Source of the DNA: Proteobacteria bacterium UBA4575
GTDB lineage: Bacteria > Pseudomonadota > Gammaproteobacteria > UBA4575
Length of the DNA: 7,726 bases
Assembly: GCA_002386945.1 (NCBI GenBank)
Contig: DGKH01000045.1
Span: 1 to 7,726, forward strand
Direction: 5' to 3'
Positions 1 to 7,112 of the stretch are shown here, piece after piece (the first letter of the stretch is position 1; the number at the start of each line of letters is the position of its first letter). The position numbers and the translations under genes are program-made. The notes beneath the pieces are model-generated. The model was not told the DNA's origin, ran no database searches, and saw nothing but the letters and a program-made list of their open reading frames with translations.

Positions 1-732
1 GATGCCTTTTTTACTTGCGATCTCTTTTAGACGGTTAGAGTTAGAACTATTATTTGAGCCGATCACCAGCAAGAGGTCGCAATCATCTACGATGTCTTTA
101 ACCGCATCTTGGCGGTTCTGTGTGGCATAACAGATATCATCTCGCTTCGGCGCTTGGATTTTTGGAAAGCGTTGTTGCAAGGCTTGGATAATGTCTTTGG
201 TGTCATCAACCGATAAAGTGGTTTGGGTGACGTAGGCAAGCTCATCATTATTATCTAAGGCCAAATTAGTAACGTCTTCTATGGTTTCAACCAAATAGAT
301 CGTGCCACCATTCACCTCATCATATTGACCCATAGTGCCCTCAACTTCTGGGTGGCCTCGATGACCGATTAAAATCGTATCGCGTCCCTGTCGGCAATTG
401 CGAATAACCTCCATATGCACCTTGGTCACTAAAGGACAGGTTGCATCAAACACGGTTAGGCCGCGTTGCTTGGCTTCTTCTCTGACCGTTTGTGCAACAC
501 CATGTGCACTGAAGATGACGGTGGAGCTATCTGGTACCTGTTCTAGCTCGTCGACAAAGACGGCGCCTTTTTCTCGTAGGTTATTGACCACAAATCGATT
601 GTGTACAACTTCATGACGGACATAGATGGGTGCGCCAAATTGATCTAAGGCACGTTCTACAATCTCGATGGCACGATCGACACCCGCACAAAACCCGCGC
701 GGGTTAGCCAGTTTAATCTGTACTTTTTTCAT
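1..732 (-). CDS. ispH: 4-hydroxy-3-methylbut-2-enyl diphosphate reductase, 3' end cut by window edge
   Basis: IspH (LytB) is the [4Fe-4S] enzyme of the last step of the MEP pathway, reducing HMBPP to IPP and DMAPP in the cytoplasm. The reading frame is open from the ATG at 730-732 to base 1, giving 244 residues; family members have about 310-320, so the last 70 or so lie outside the window. The three iron-sulfur cysteines are present: Cys15 in [12 protein letters not shown], Cys99 in [11 protein letters not shown] and Cys201 in [11 protein letters not shown]. Also visible are His44 (RHEVVHN), His127 and the proton-donor Glu129 ([11 protein letters not shown]), and the substrate-binding [10 protein letters not shown] stretch near the left edge. 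A GAGAG Shine-Dalgarno lies 8 bases before the ATG, inside the end of lspA, and the first 20 bases overlap the lspA 3' end, so the two are probably translationally coupled. Function is assigned by motifs recalled from the E. coli enzyme; the family call is very secure. Confidence 0.97.
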   Translation of the reverse strand, partial: MKKVQIKLANPRGFCAGVDRAIEIVERALDQFGAPIYVRHEVVHNRFVVNNLREKGAVFVDELEQVPDSSTVIFSAHGVAQTVREEAKQRGLTVFDATCPLVTKVHMEVIRNCRQGRDTILIGHRGHPEVEGTMGQYDEVNGGTIYLVETIEDVTNLALDNNDELAYVTQTTLSVDDTKDIIQALQQRFPKIQAPKRDDICYATQNRQDAVKDIVDDCDLLLVIGSNNSSNSNRLKEIASKKGI

Positions 733-1267
733 CGCTGCTACTCTCAAGAAAAACATCTAACAATAAAATGATCGCACCAAGGCTAATGCATATATCAGCT
801 AGGTTAAAGCTGGGCCAATGACAATTATGGCCACCCATATAATCAGATAGCGGATAGAAAAAGGGTATGCATTGGCTGCTGCTTGAATAATAAAAGTCGA
901 CAAAGTCAGTGACCTTGGCCTGCACGATACGATCGATCAAATTACCCAAAGCGCCAGAGATGATTAAGCTGATGGCTAGCGCCAAACGTTTTTGCGATTG
1001 ATCCAAGCTGCGCAACCAAAATACAAGATAGCCGGTGACGCCTATTGCGATAAAGCTAAACAACCAACGCTGCCAGCCCCCCGCATCACCTAAAAAACCA
1101 AAGGCGGCGCCTTCGTTATACACCAGCGTCATATTTAGATTAGGCATTAGCGGAATACTTTGAGCAAATTTGAGATTGCTGACGACAAAATATTTACTGA
1201 TTTGATCGGCGGCAGTTAAGACGCCGATCAAGAGTAGCCAGTTACGCATAGAGACGTTGTTCACCAT
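713..1267 (-). CDS. lspA: Lipoprotein signal peptidase (signal peptidase II)
   Basis: LspA is the inner-membrane aspartyl protease that cleaves the signal peptide of prolipoproteins after lipid attachment to the lipobox cysteine. From the chosen start it has 184 residues (E. coli has 164) and four hydrophobic segments, about 10-27, 66-85, 95-111 and 155-174. Family marks are DQISK at 21-25, NEGAAFGF at 51-58, GALGNLIDR with catalytic Asp112, and FNLAD with catalytic Asp158. About 16 extra residues lie between VDF (122-124) and FNLAD, with Cys133 and Cys149 at the two ends of that loop. Start choice: in-frame ATGs exist at 1277-1279, 1265-1267 and 1247-1249. I chose 1267 because GGA lies 5 bases upstream and because it puts the DxxSK aspartate at position 21, close to 23 in E. 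coli. The gene overlaps the end of ileS by about 26 bases and the start of ispH by 20. The fkpB gene that often follows lspA is missing. Product is secure; start is uncertain. Confidence 0.93.
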   Translation of the reverse strand: MVNNVSMRNWLLLIGVLTAADQISKYFVVSNLKFAQSIPLMPNLNMTLVYNEGAAFGFLGDAGGWQRWLFSFIAIGVTGYLVFWLRSLDQSQKRLALAISLIISGALGNLIDRIVQAKVTDFVDFYYSSSSQCIPFFYPLSDYMGGHNCHWPSFNLADICISLGAIILLLDVFLESSSDEKSTD

Positions 1268-4067
1268 CGCCGTCCACATTACTCACGCAACGACCACAGA
1301 GTTCAGGATGATCGGTATGACTGCCAACATCTGCACGCTGATGCCAACAACGTACACATTTCTCATGACTGGAGGCGGCAGCATGCACTTTGATTTCAAT
1401 GTCATCCGCTAGTGTCAGGACATCACAGTCGGTAGGGGCTTTATCTAAGCCTGCAACCGTGGCCTCAGAGGTAATAAAGATAAACCTAAGTTCATCGCCG
1501 AGCTTAGTTAGTGATTGCTCAATATCGGTGGGTACGAAAATTGCGATAGCTGCATTTAGATTGGCGCCAATAACACCAGCCTCACGTTTTCCTTCCAATA
1601 CCTTAAGCGCCGCTTGGCGCACATTAAAGATATTGATCCAATCTTGCTCGCTAATGGCATCGTCACTATTCAGTTGTGGCAGGGCCTGATACCAATGCTG
1701 CAAGAAGACCGAGTCACTGCGTTCACCTGGTAGTTGGGCATAGGCCTCTTCTGCGGTAAAGCTAAGAATAGGTGCTAACCAGCGTAGTAGTGCTTGGCTA
1801 ATATGATAGACCGCTGTTTGTGCAGAACGGCGCGGTAGGCTATCGCTGACTGTGGTGTAAACACGGTCTTTAATAATATCGAGGTAGAGACCACCAAGCT
1901 CAATACTGCAAAATTTATGCAGGAGTTGATACAACTGATGGAATTCATAGGCTTCATAGTGGGCACGTACTTGTTCTTGCAGCTGTGCGGTGTGATGCAA
2001 GATCCACCGATCCAAGGCAAGTAAGTCTTGATCCGCTACTAAGTCAGTCGCAGGCTCAAAGGAGTCTAAGTTAGACAAGAGATAGCGCACGGTATTTCTC
2101 ATGCGACGATAAGAGTCTGCTGTGCGTTTTAGGATTTCATCTGACACCGTCATTTCTGAACTGAAGTCACTGGAGGCAACCCATAGTCGTAAAATGTCTG
2201 CACCCAATGATTTAAAAATCTTTTGTGGTGCAATAACATTGCCTTGTGATTTGGACATCTTATGTCCCTGAGCATCAACTGTGAAGCCATGAGTTAAAAC
2301 GGTCTTGTAGGGTGCACAGTTATTCATCGCGATGCTGGTCTTCAATGAAGACTGGAACCAACCGCGATGTTGATCTGATCCTTCTAAGTAGAGGTCGGCA
2401 GGGAAAGACAATTCTGGATTTGCGCGCACTACTGACTCATGCGTGACACCAGAATCAAACCATACATCCAGCGTATCGCTGACCTTGCTGTAGTCTGCTG
2501 CTTCTTCACCAAGGACATCACTCGGCTCTAAATCAAACCAAGCCTGAATGCCTTCTTTTTCAATACGTAATGCCACCTGTTCAATTAGCGCGTTACTGTC
2601 TGGGTGTAGTTCTTGTGTTTCTTTATGCACAAATAATGGAATCGGCACACCCCAAGTGCGTTGGCGTGAAACACACCAATCTGGGCTGTTGCCTAGCATG
2701 CTAGTGATACGTGCCTTACCCCAGCTAGGCAGCCAACTGACGTTGTCTAATTCTTCTTGGCAACGTTGCAGTAAATTGTTTTTGGTCATGCTGACAAACC
2801 ACTGCGGTGTGGCGCGGAAGATCAATGGTGTTTTTGTGCGCCAGCAATGTGGAAAGCTGTGTTGGATTTTACTTTGGAAGACAAGTTTATCGGCCGTGAC
2901 CAGCGTGTCGATGATGTTCACTTCCACTTTGTGTACGTGTTGGCCAGCAAATAATTCAACCTGTTCACGATAAACGCCATTGTCATTCACTAGGTTGAGT
3001 GTTCCTAAGCCATAGGCTTGGCCGACGATAAAGTCATCCACGCCGTGGTCGGGTGCTGTATGGACTGCACCAGTGCCTGCCTCAGTGGTGACATGCTGAC
3101 CTAAAACAACAGGCACACTACGGGCATAAAAAGGATGTTGTAGTGCACTGTGTTCCAGCACCGCACCAGCACAGCTGGCAACGATGCGATAATCTTCAAT
3201 GCCATAACGTTGCATTGAAGACTCAACCAGGGCCTCTGCCATGATCAGGTATTCACGCGACTCGACTTCAACCAAGGCATAGTGCAGTTCGGGGTGTAGG
3301 CTGACGGCTTGATTGGCCGGTAAGGTCCAAGGTGTTGTGGTCCAGATTACGATGTGCGCATCTAGCTCTGCTTTAGCACCAGCAAAATGCTGTTTGAAGT
3401 CAGCCTGATCGACCGGCGTGAAACGCACATCAATGGTGTAGGACGTCTTATCACGATACTCAACTTCCGCCTCGGCTAGGGCTGAGCCACTAGCGACACT
3501 CCAGTAGACTGGCTTGAAACCTTTTTCTAGATGACCGTTGTCGATGATCTTAGCCAATGAGCGGGCAATATTGGCCTCGACTTGGTAATCCATTGTCAGG
3601 TAAGGATTTTGCCAATCGGCAAACACACCCAGACGAATAAAGTCCTCGCGTTGGCGGCTAACCTGCTGCTGTGCGTACTCGCGACAGGCTTGACGGAATT
3701 CTTTGGCCGTAATCTTATGGCCAGGCTTACCTTTTTTCTTTTCTACCATGACTTCGATCGGCAGGCCATGACAATCCCAGCCTGGAATCAATGGCGCGTT
3801 ATAACCTTCCAACGTACGACTCTTGACGATGAAGTCCTTCAAGATCTTATTTACCGCATGGCCGATATGGATGTCGCCGTTGGCATACGGTGGGCCGTCA
3901 TGCAGGATGAAGCTCTTATCTGAATCCGCACTAAATTCTCGAATGCGCTGATAAATATCCATCTCCTGCCATTGCTTCAGTAACTCAGGTTCTCGATTGG
4001 CCAGATTTCCTTTCATCGGAAAACTAGTCTTAGGCAGATTTAAGGTCTTCTTGTATTGCTCGGTCAC
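1242..4067 (-). CDS. ileS: Isoleucyl-tRNA synthetase
   Basis: IleS is the class I synthetase that charges tRNA-Ile and hydrolyses mischarged Val-tRNA-Ile in its CP1 editing domain. The 941 residues match the length of E. coli IleS (938). In order: [14 protein letters not shown] with the HIGH signature at 67-70; [10 protein letters not shown]; the editing-domain threonine-rich peptide WTTTPWTLP from Trp242; GTGAVHTAP followed by HGVDDF with Asp344-Asp345; [19 protein letters not shown] at 603-607; and a C-terminal zinc finger with Cys904, Cys907, Cys924 and Cys927, as in E. coli. [17 protein letters not shown] has Ser190 and Ser193 where E. coli has a CxxC pair. The start is GTG; it aligns with the E. 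coli N-terminus ([11 protein letters not shown]) and has AGGA 11 bases upstream. It lies 31 bases after ribF and its last codons overlap lspA, so it is an inner gene of the murJ-ribF-ileS-lspA-ispH operon. The intact HIGH, KMSKS and zinc sites indicate a functional bacterial-type enzyme. Confidence 0.98.
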   Translation of the reverse strand: MTEQYKKTLNLPKTSFPMKGNLANREPELLKQWQEMDIYQRIREFSADSDKSFILHDGPPYANGDIHIGHAVNKILKDFIVKSRTLEGYNAPLIPGWDCHGLPIEVMVEKKKGKPGHKITAKEFRQACREYAQQQVSRQREDFIRLGVFADWQNPYLTMDYQVEANIARSLAKIIDNGHLEKGFKPVYWSVASGSALAEAEVEYRDKTSYTIDVRFTPVDQADFKQHFAGAKAELDAHIVIWTTTPWTLPANQAVSLHPELHYALVEVESREYLIMAEALVESSMQRYGIEDYRIVASCAGAVLEHSALQHPFYARSVPVVLGQHVTTEAGTGAVHTAPDHGVDDFIVGQAYGLGTLNLVNDNGVYREQVELFAGQHVHKVEVNIIDTLVTADKLVFQSKIQHSFPHCWRTKTPLIFRATPQWFVSMTKNNLLQRCQEELDNVSWLPSWGKARITSMLGNSPDWCVSRQRTWGVPIPLFVHKETQELHPDSNALIEQVALRIEKEGIQAWFDLEPSDVLGEEAADYSKVSDTLDVWFDSGVTHESVVRANPELSFPADLYLEGSDQHRGWFQSSLKTSIAMNNCAPYKTVLTHGFTVDAQGHKMSKSQGNVIAPQKIFKSLGADILRLWVASSDFSSEMTVSDEILKRTADSYRRMRNTVRYLLSNLDSFEPATDLVADQDLLALDRWILHHTAQLQEQVRAHYEAYEFHQLYQLLHKFCSIELGGLYLDIIKDRVYTTVSDSLPRRSAQTAVYHISQALLRWLAPILSFTAEEAYAQLPGERSDSVFLQHWYQALPQLNSDDAISEQDWINIFNVRQAALKVLEGKREAGVIGANLNAAIAIFVPTDIEQSLTKLGDELRFIFITSEATVAGLDKAPTDCDVLTLADDIEIKVHAAASSHEKCVRCWHQRADVGSHTDHPELCGRCVSNVDGDGEQRLYA

Positions 4068-4078
4068 AGCAGTTGTAT

Positions 4079-4082
4079 TCCT
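4079..4082 (-). promoter_or_regulatory. Candidate ileS Shine-Dalgarno site
   Basis: The minus strand reads AGGA here, 11 bases before the ileS GTG codon at 4065-4067. The spacing is longer than ideal but it is the only purine-rich match upstream of this non-ATG start, and the protein alignment supports the same start. Confidence 0.5.
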
Positions 4083-4098
4083 AGGATAGATAGCAGTG

Positions 4099-5022
4099 TT
4101 ATTGATTGAAGTAGGTCTGTGCGGACTCTACATCTAATGATATTTGATGTTTAAGGGCTTCGAAAGAAGAGAATTTCTTTTCGTCTCGAAGCTTATGTAA
4201 GAAAGTGACGTCTAAGTTTTGCCCATAGAGGTCTTCTGTGCAATCAAAACAATGCACTTCAAGTTGGTTACGTTGGCCATTCACTGTTGGGCGGTTGCCG
4301 ACATTAGCTACCCCCTGCCAATGATTTTGGCCATTCGAGGCGGTTACGACAAAGACACCACGAATCGGTAGGACTTTGCGACGTAGTAAAATATTTGCCG
4401 TTGGAAAGCCTATGGCACGGCCTCGTTTGTCACCATGAAAGACCTTACCTTTAATACTAAAAGCTCGACCTAGTAGTGACTCAACAAGATCAAAACGTCC
4501 TGCCTGTAATTTTTCACGGATCGCTGAACTGCTCACACGAGACTCGCCATGTAGCAGGGTGCGGCAGTCTTGCACAGTAAAGCCAAGCTCCGCGCCCATG
4601 GTCTCTAATAATGCTAAATCACCGATACGTTGATGGCCAAAGCGGAAATCATCACCGACCACAAGGTGTTGGATATTGAGGTCCTTGAACAAGATCTCAC
4701 GAATAAAATCGGTAGCTGGCATGTTGGCCAGTTGCTGGTTGAAACGTAGGCAAACGAAATAATCAACAGCATACGCCTGCGCTAATTCTAATTTTTGGCG
4801 TAATGTGTAGATGCGAGCGGGTGCCCGTTCGCGTAGGAAAAATTCTTTTGCAGTCGGTTCAAAACTCAATAGCACTAATTTAGCCTGCTGTTCTCGTGCC
4901 TGTTCGCTGGCATAACGCAGAATGGCTTGATGACCCAGGTGGAAGCCATCGAAATTACCGATACTCGCAATGGTCTGCTGCTTCAGCTCGGGCAGCTGGT
5001 TTGAACTTCGTATTAAGCGCAT
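4099..5022 (-). CDS. ribF: Bifunctional riboflavin kinase / FAD synthetase
   Basis: RibF phosphorylates riboflavin to FMN and adenylylates FMN to FAD in the cytoplasm. It has 307 residues (E. coli 313). The N-terminal FMN adenylyltransferase domain (about 15-180) shows the nucleotidyltransferase signature [10 protein letters not shown] at 22-31, VGDDFRFG at 122-129 and VSSSAIR at 163-169. The C-terminal riboflavin kinase domain (about 185-305) shows [10 protein letters not shown] at 201-210, [10 protein letters not shown] at 236-245 and QLEVH with the presumed catalytic Glu255, then DLYG. The ATG at 5020-5022 begins [10 protein letters not shown], which aligns with the E. coli start MKLIRG. 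It lies only six bases after the murJ stop, and no Shine-Dalgarno sequence is visible in front of it, so translation probably depends on ribosomes finishing murJ. No FMN riboswitch precedes it. Position just upstream of ileS is the usual gammaproteobacterial arrangement. Confidence 0.97.
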   Translation of the reverse strand: MRLIRSSNQLPELKQQTIASIGNFDGFHLGHQAILRYASEQAREQQAKLVLLSFEPTAKEFFLRERAPARIYTLRQKLELAQAYAVDYFVCLRFNQQLANMPATDFIREILFKDLNIQHLVVGDDFRFGHQRIGDLALLETMGAELGFTVQDCRTLLHGESRVSSSAIREKLQAGRFDLVESLLGRAFSIKGKVFHGDKRGRAIGFPTANILLRRKVLPIRGVFVVTASNGQNHWQGVANVGNRPTVNGQRNQLEVHCFDCTEDLYGQNLDVTFLHKLRDEKKFSSFEALKHQISLDVESAQTYFNQ

Positions 5023-5028
5023 AGCAAA

Positions 5029-6585
5029 TTATGGTGCGGGGTATTTAAATTGTGCTGGGCGTAGGCCGAGCAAGAATAAGGAGGCTGCATACGCTAGCAC
5101 AGCTATGGCAATCAAGGCAGTTAAAACCAAAACGCGTATCACCACTCCCCACTGCGCCCACTGACTAGGGTCAGGTAGGAGGCTCAGTAACAGACTGCTC
5201 AGGACTAGGGTCGCAATAACAATCTTAAAAAGTAGTCCCAAGTAGCGAATGTCTTGTTTCAATACCTGTTCTTGGCGTAAGCAGCGATACAGTAGAAATG
5301 CATTTAAGTAAGCCGCTAGGCTGGTCGCCAAGGCCAGTCCGGCATGAGCGCCGATCCATTCTTGTCGATGCCAGAGCCAGAGCAAAGACAGGCTGAGTGC
5401 AATATTGACACCGATGGCACTGACGCCAATCAGCATAGGCGTGCGTGTGTTCTCGCGTGCGAAAAATCCGGGGGCCAGTATTTTTATGGCAATAAAAGCG
5501 GGTAGGCCTAAGCCATAAGCGATCAGACTGAGAGATGACATCTGTGTATCTAACGCGGTGAATGCACGGTATTGCATGAGGCTGATGATGATCGGTTCAG
5601 CCAATAAGATCAGCCCAACAGTCGCCGGGATTGCGAACAAACAAGTTAAGCGTAAAGCCCAATGTAGGCTATTATTAAAGTCATCACTGTTTGCTGCGAC
5701 AAATTGGCGCGATAGCATTGGTAATAGGACGGTTGCGATAGCAACACCAAAGATGGCTAAAGGCAGCTCTACGAAACGGTCTGAGACATATAGCCAGCTA
5801 ATACTGCCGACCGTTAGGAAAGAGGCAATGACGGTATTAATAAGTAGGTTCAGCTGCACAATAGATGAACCAAAAATGGCTGGCAACATCAGTTTTGCAA
5901 TACGCTTAACCCCGGCCTTAGCACCGGTTAGTCGGGGTATCGGCAGACATTTCTCTTTTAGTAAGAATGGGATCTGTAAGGCCAGTTGTGCCGCACCGCC
6001 AATGAATACACCCCAAGCTAGAGCGATAATCGGCTGTGCCATCTTGGGGGCTAAGAAGATAGCTGCGAGGATCAAGGCAACATTCAGTAATACCGGGGTC
6101 AGCGCTGGGATGGCGAAACGCTGTTTCACATTGAGTAGGCTGGCCGCCATCGCAGTCAGTGATATAAAGAATAAGTAGGGGAAGACGATCCTCAGCATAT
6201 CGCTCGCCAGCTGTTGCTGCGTCGGATCGTTAAAGCCGGGGGCAAATAAGGTGATCAACCACGGGGCGGTGAGCATGCCGAGTGCCGTGATAAACAGTAA
6301 AGCGAGGCTGAGTAGGCCGCTGCTGTGATCAATGAGACGGCGAAATGCACTCTTATCCTGCTTTAAATGTGAGGTCATCACTGGCACAAAAGCCTGTGAA
6401 AACGCGCCTTCGGCAAAGATTCGGCGTAAAAAATTCGGGATGCGAAAGGCCACAAAGAAGGCATCGGTGCCGGCATTGGCACCAAATAGGATGAAAATGA
6501 CGGCATCTCGCACATATCCGAATATACGTGAGATAAAAGTAGCGCCGCCGACCGTTAAGGTCGCCTTTAAGGGAGGTTTAGTCAC
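5029..6585 (-). CDS. murJ: Lipid II flippase MurJ (MviN family)
   Basis: MurJ is the inner-membrane MOP-superfamily flippase that moves lipid II to the periplasmic face for peptidoglycan synthesis. The 518 residues compare with 511 in E. coli and are hydrophobic throughout, consistent with 14 membrane segments. Charged residues essential in E. coli are present: Arg20, Arg26, Asp41 and Arg54 (in SRIFGYVRD, GTDAFFVAF and NFLRRIFAEGAFSQAF), matching E. coli Arg18, Arg24, Asp39 and Arg52, and Asp269-Arg270 in YVSDRFVELP. The start is GTG at 6583-6585: an in-frame TAG two codons upstream and the position of the first membrane segment leave little alternative. No Shine-Dalgarno sequence is visible. 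It is the first gene of the minus-strand operon, divergent from rpsT across 174 bases; this linkage to ribF-ileS is seen in Pseudomonas but not in E. coli. Confidence 0.97.
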   Translation of the reverse strand: MTKPPLKATLTVGGATFISRIFGYVRDAVIFILFGANAGTDAFFVAFRIPNFLRRIFAEGAFSQAFVPVMTSHLKQDKSAFRRLIDHSSGLLSLALLFITALGMLTAPWLITLFAPGFNDPTQQQLASDMLRIVFPYLFFISLTAMAASLLNVKQRFAIPALTPVLLNVALILAAIFLAPKMAQPIIALAWGVFIGGAAQLALQIPFLLKEKCLPIPRLTGAKAGVKRIAKLMLPAIFGSSIVQLNLLINTVIASFLTVGSISWLYVSDRFVELPLAIFGVAIATVLLPMLSRQFVAANSDDFNNSLHWALRLTCLFAIPATVGLILLAEPIIISLMQYRAFTALDTQMSSLSLIAYGLGLPAFIAIKILAPGFFARENTRTPMLIGVSAIGVNIALSLSLLWLWHRQEWIGAHAGLALATSLAAYLNAFLLYRCLRQEQVLKQDIRYLGLLFKIVIATLVLSSLLLSLLPDPSQWAQWGVVIRVLVLTALIAIAVLAYAASLFLLGLRPAQFKYPAP

Positions 6586-6600
6586 AAGCTATTAAGTTGA

Positions 6601-6628
6601 TTTATCAGCAAAAACCTTAAACTATCAC
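6601..6628 (-). promoter_or_regulatory. Weak candidate promoter for the murJ-ribF-ileS-lspA-ispH operon
   Basis: On the minus strand GTGATA (6623-6628) and GATAAA (6601-6606) each match the sigma-70 consensus at four of six positions and are separated by 16 bases. Transcription would begin near 6594, leaving a leader of only about 9 bases before the murJ GTG. It is the best match I see close to murJ, but matches of this quality occur by chance, so this is tentative. Confidence 0.25.
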
Positions 6629-6688
6629 TCGCTAAATAGCACCCCTGGCGTTGCTTTATCGAGCGATACCTGGTGGTGATGTCTGCGG

Positions 6689-6717
6689 TTGACATTTATA
6701 GGTGGAGATCGCATAGT
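6689..6717 (+). promoter_or_regulatory. rpsT promoter, sigma-70 type
   Basis: A perfect -35 box TTGACA (6689-6694) is followed after 17 bases by CATAGT (6712-6717), which matches the -10 consensus at four of six positions including the conserved second A and last T. Transcription would start near 6724, giving a leader of about 36 bases. The bases after the -10 box (ACGCGAC, 6718-6724) are GC-rich, as in discriminators of promoters under ppGpp (stringent) control, which fits a ribosomal protein gene; that regulatory reading is inference. Confidence 0.7.
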
Positions 6718-6748
6718 ACGCGACCCAATAAGCTAGTACTGCATTTAA

Positions 6749-6753
6749 AAGGA
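6749..6753 (+). promoter_or_regulatory. rpsT Shine-Dalgarno site
   Basis: AAGGA lies six bases before the GTG at 6760-6762. The good spacing fixes this non-ATG codon as the rpsT start. Confidence 0.85.
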
Positions 6754-6759
6754 TAATAC

Positions 6760-7026
6760 GTGGCCAATAGCGCATCTGCACGTAAACGAGCCCGCACTGC
6801 GGAAGTATCTCGTCAACATAACGTGAACATACGATCAAATCTTCGCACGCACATCAAAAACGTTGTTAAAGCGATTGATGCTGGTGATGCTGAAACTGCA
6901 CAAAAGAATTACACTGCGGCTACCCCCGTTATCGATGCTTCGGTAAGCAAGGGTATTATTCACCGCAATAAGGCTGCTCGTCATAAGAGCCGCTTAAACG
7001 CACGTATTCGTGCGATCAGTGCTTAA
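6760..7026 (+). CDS. rpsT: 30S ribosomal protein S20
   Basis: S20 is a primary 16S rRNA-binding protein of the small subunit. The 88 residues compare with 87 in E. coli and are lysine- and arginine-rich, with the family patterns MANSASARKRAR at the N-terminus, RQHN and RSNLRTHIKNVVKAI in the middle and KGIIHRNKAARHKSRLNARI at the C-terminus, consistent with the three-helix bundle. Translation starts at GTG, set by AAGGA six bases upstream; in E. coli rpsT begins with UUG, a weak start involved in autogenous control, so a rare start here may serve the same purpose (inference). It has its own promoter and is divergent from murJ and convergent with proB. Confidence 0.98.
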   Translation: MANSASARKRARTAEVSRQHNVNIRSNLRTHIKNVVKAIDAGDAETAQKNYTAATPVIDASVSKGIIHRNKAARHKSRLNARIRAISA

Positions 7027-7066
7027 TTTATTTAGCTAACTGATCTAGATTTAGGCCTACTTTAAG

Positions 7067-7090
7067 TGAGACGCTTGCATTAGCGTCTTA
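7067..7090. other. Hairpin between rpsT and proB, possible weak bidirectional terminator
   Basis: TGAGACGCT (7067-7075) pairs with AGCGTCTTA (7082-7090) around a six-base loop; one of the nine pairs is G-U when read on the plus strand. It lies about 40 bases after the rpsT stop and about 20 bases beyond the proB stop. Neither side has the run of T expected of an intrinsic terminator, so its role is uncertain. Confidence 0.4.
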
Positions 7091-7112
7091 GCGTGCTACC
7101 TAAGCGCGCTAA
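7088..7112. other. Second hairpin, competing with the first, containing the proB stop codon
   Basis: TTAGCGTG (7088-7095) pairs with CGCGCTAA (7105-7112) around a nine-base loop, with one U-G pair on the plus strand. Bases 7088-7090 are also part of the neighbouring hairpin, so the two cannot both form completely. The proB TAG stop (7109-7111) is inside the stem. No T-tract follows on either strand. Confidence 0.35.

Noticed and set aside
398..616. Plus-strand open frame opposite ispH
   Set aside because: The opposite strand encodes conserved IspH motifs including the second iron-sulfur cysteine; this is a shadow frame.
1775..2020. Minus-strand open frame inside ileS in another frame
   Set aside because: It lies wholly within the ileS coding sequence, which is intact here; no independent coding evidence.
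2693..2704. Perfect 12-base palindrome CTAGCATGCTAG inside ileS
   Set aside because: It lies in conserved coding sequence, is single in the window and is not near any promoter or gene boundary, so chance is the simplest explanation.
2548..2973. Long plus-strand open frames opposite ileS and murJ (for example 2548-2973 and 5558-6178)
   Set aside because: They are antisense to strongly conserved genes, have no recognisable protein motifs or Shine-Dalgarno sites, and arise from the codon use of the real gene.
6714..6740. Repeated TAGTAC in the rpsT leader, allowing an AGTAC/GTACT stem
   Set aside because: Only five base pairs around a 16-base loop, and the first copy overlaps the -10 box; too weak to call a regulatory structure.
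6656..6838. Minus-strand open frame across the rpsT promoter and rpsT start
   Set aside because: It overlaps the rpsT promoter and the first codons of rpsT, has no family resemblance and no clear ribosome-binding site.
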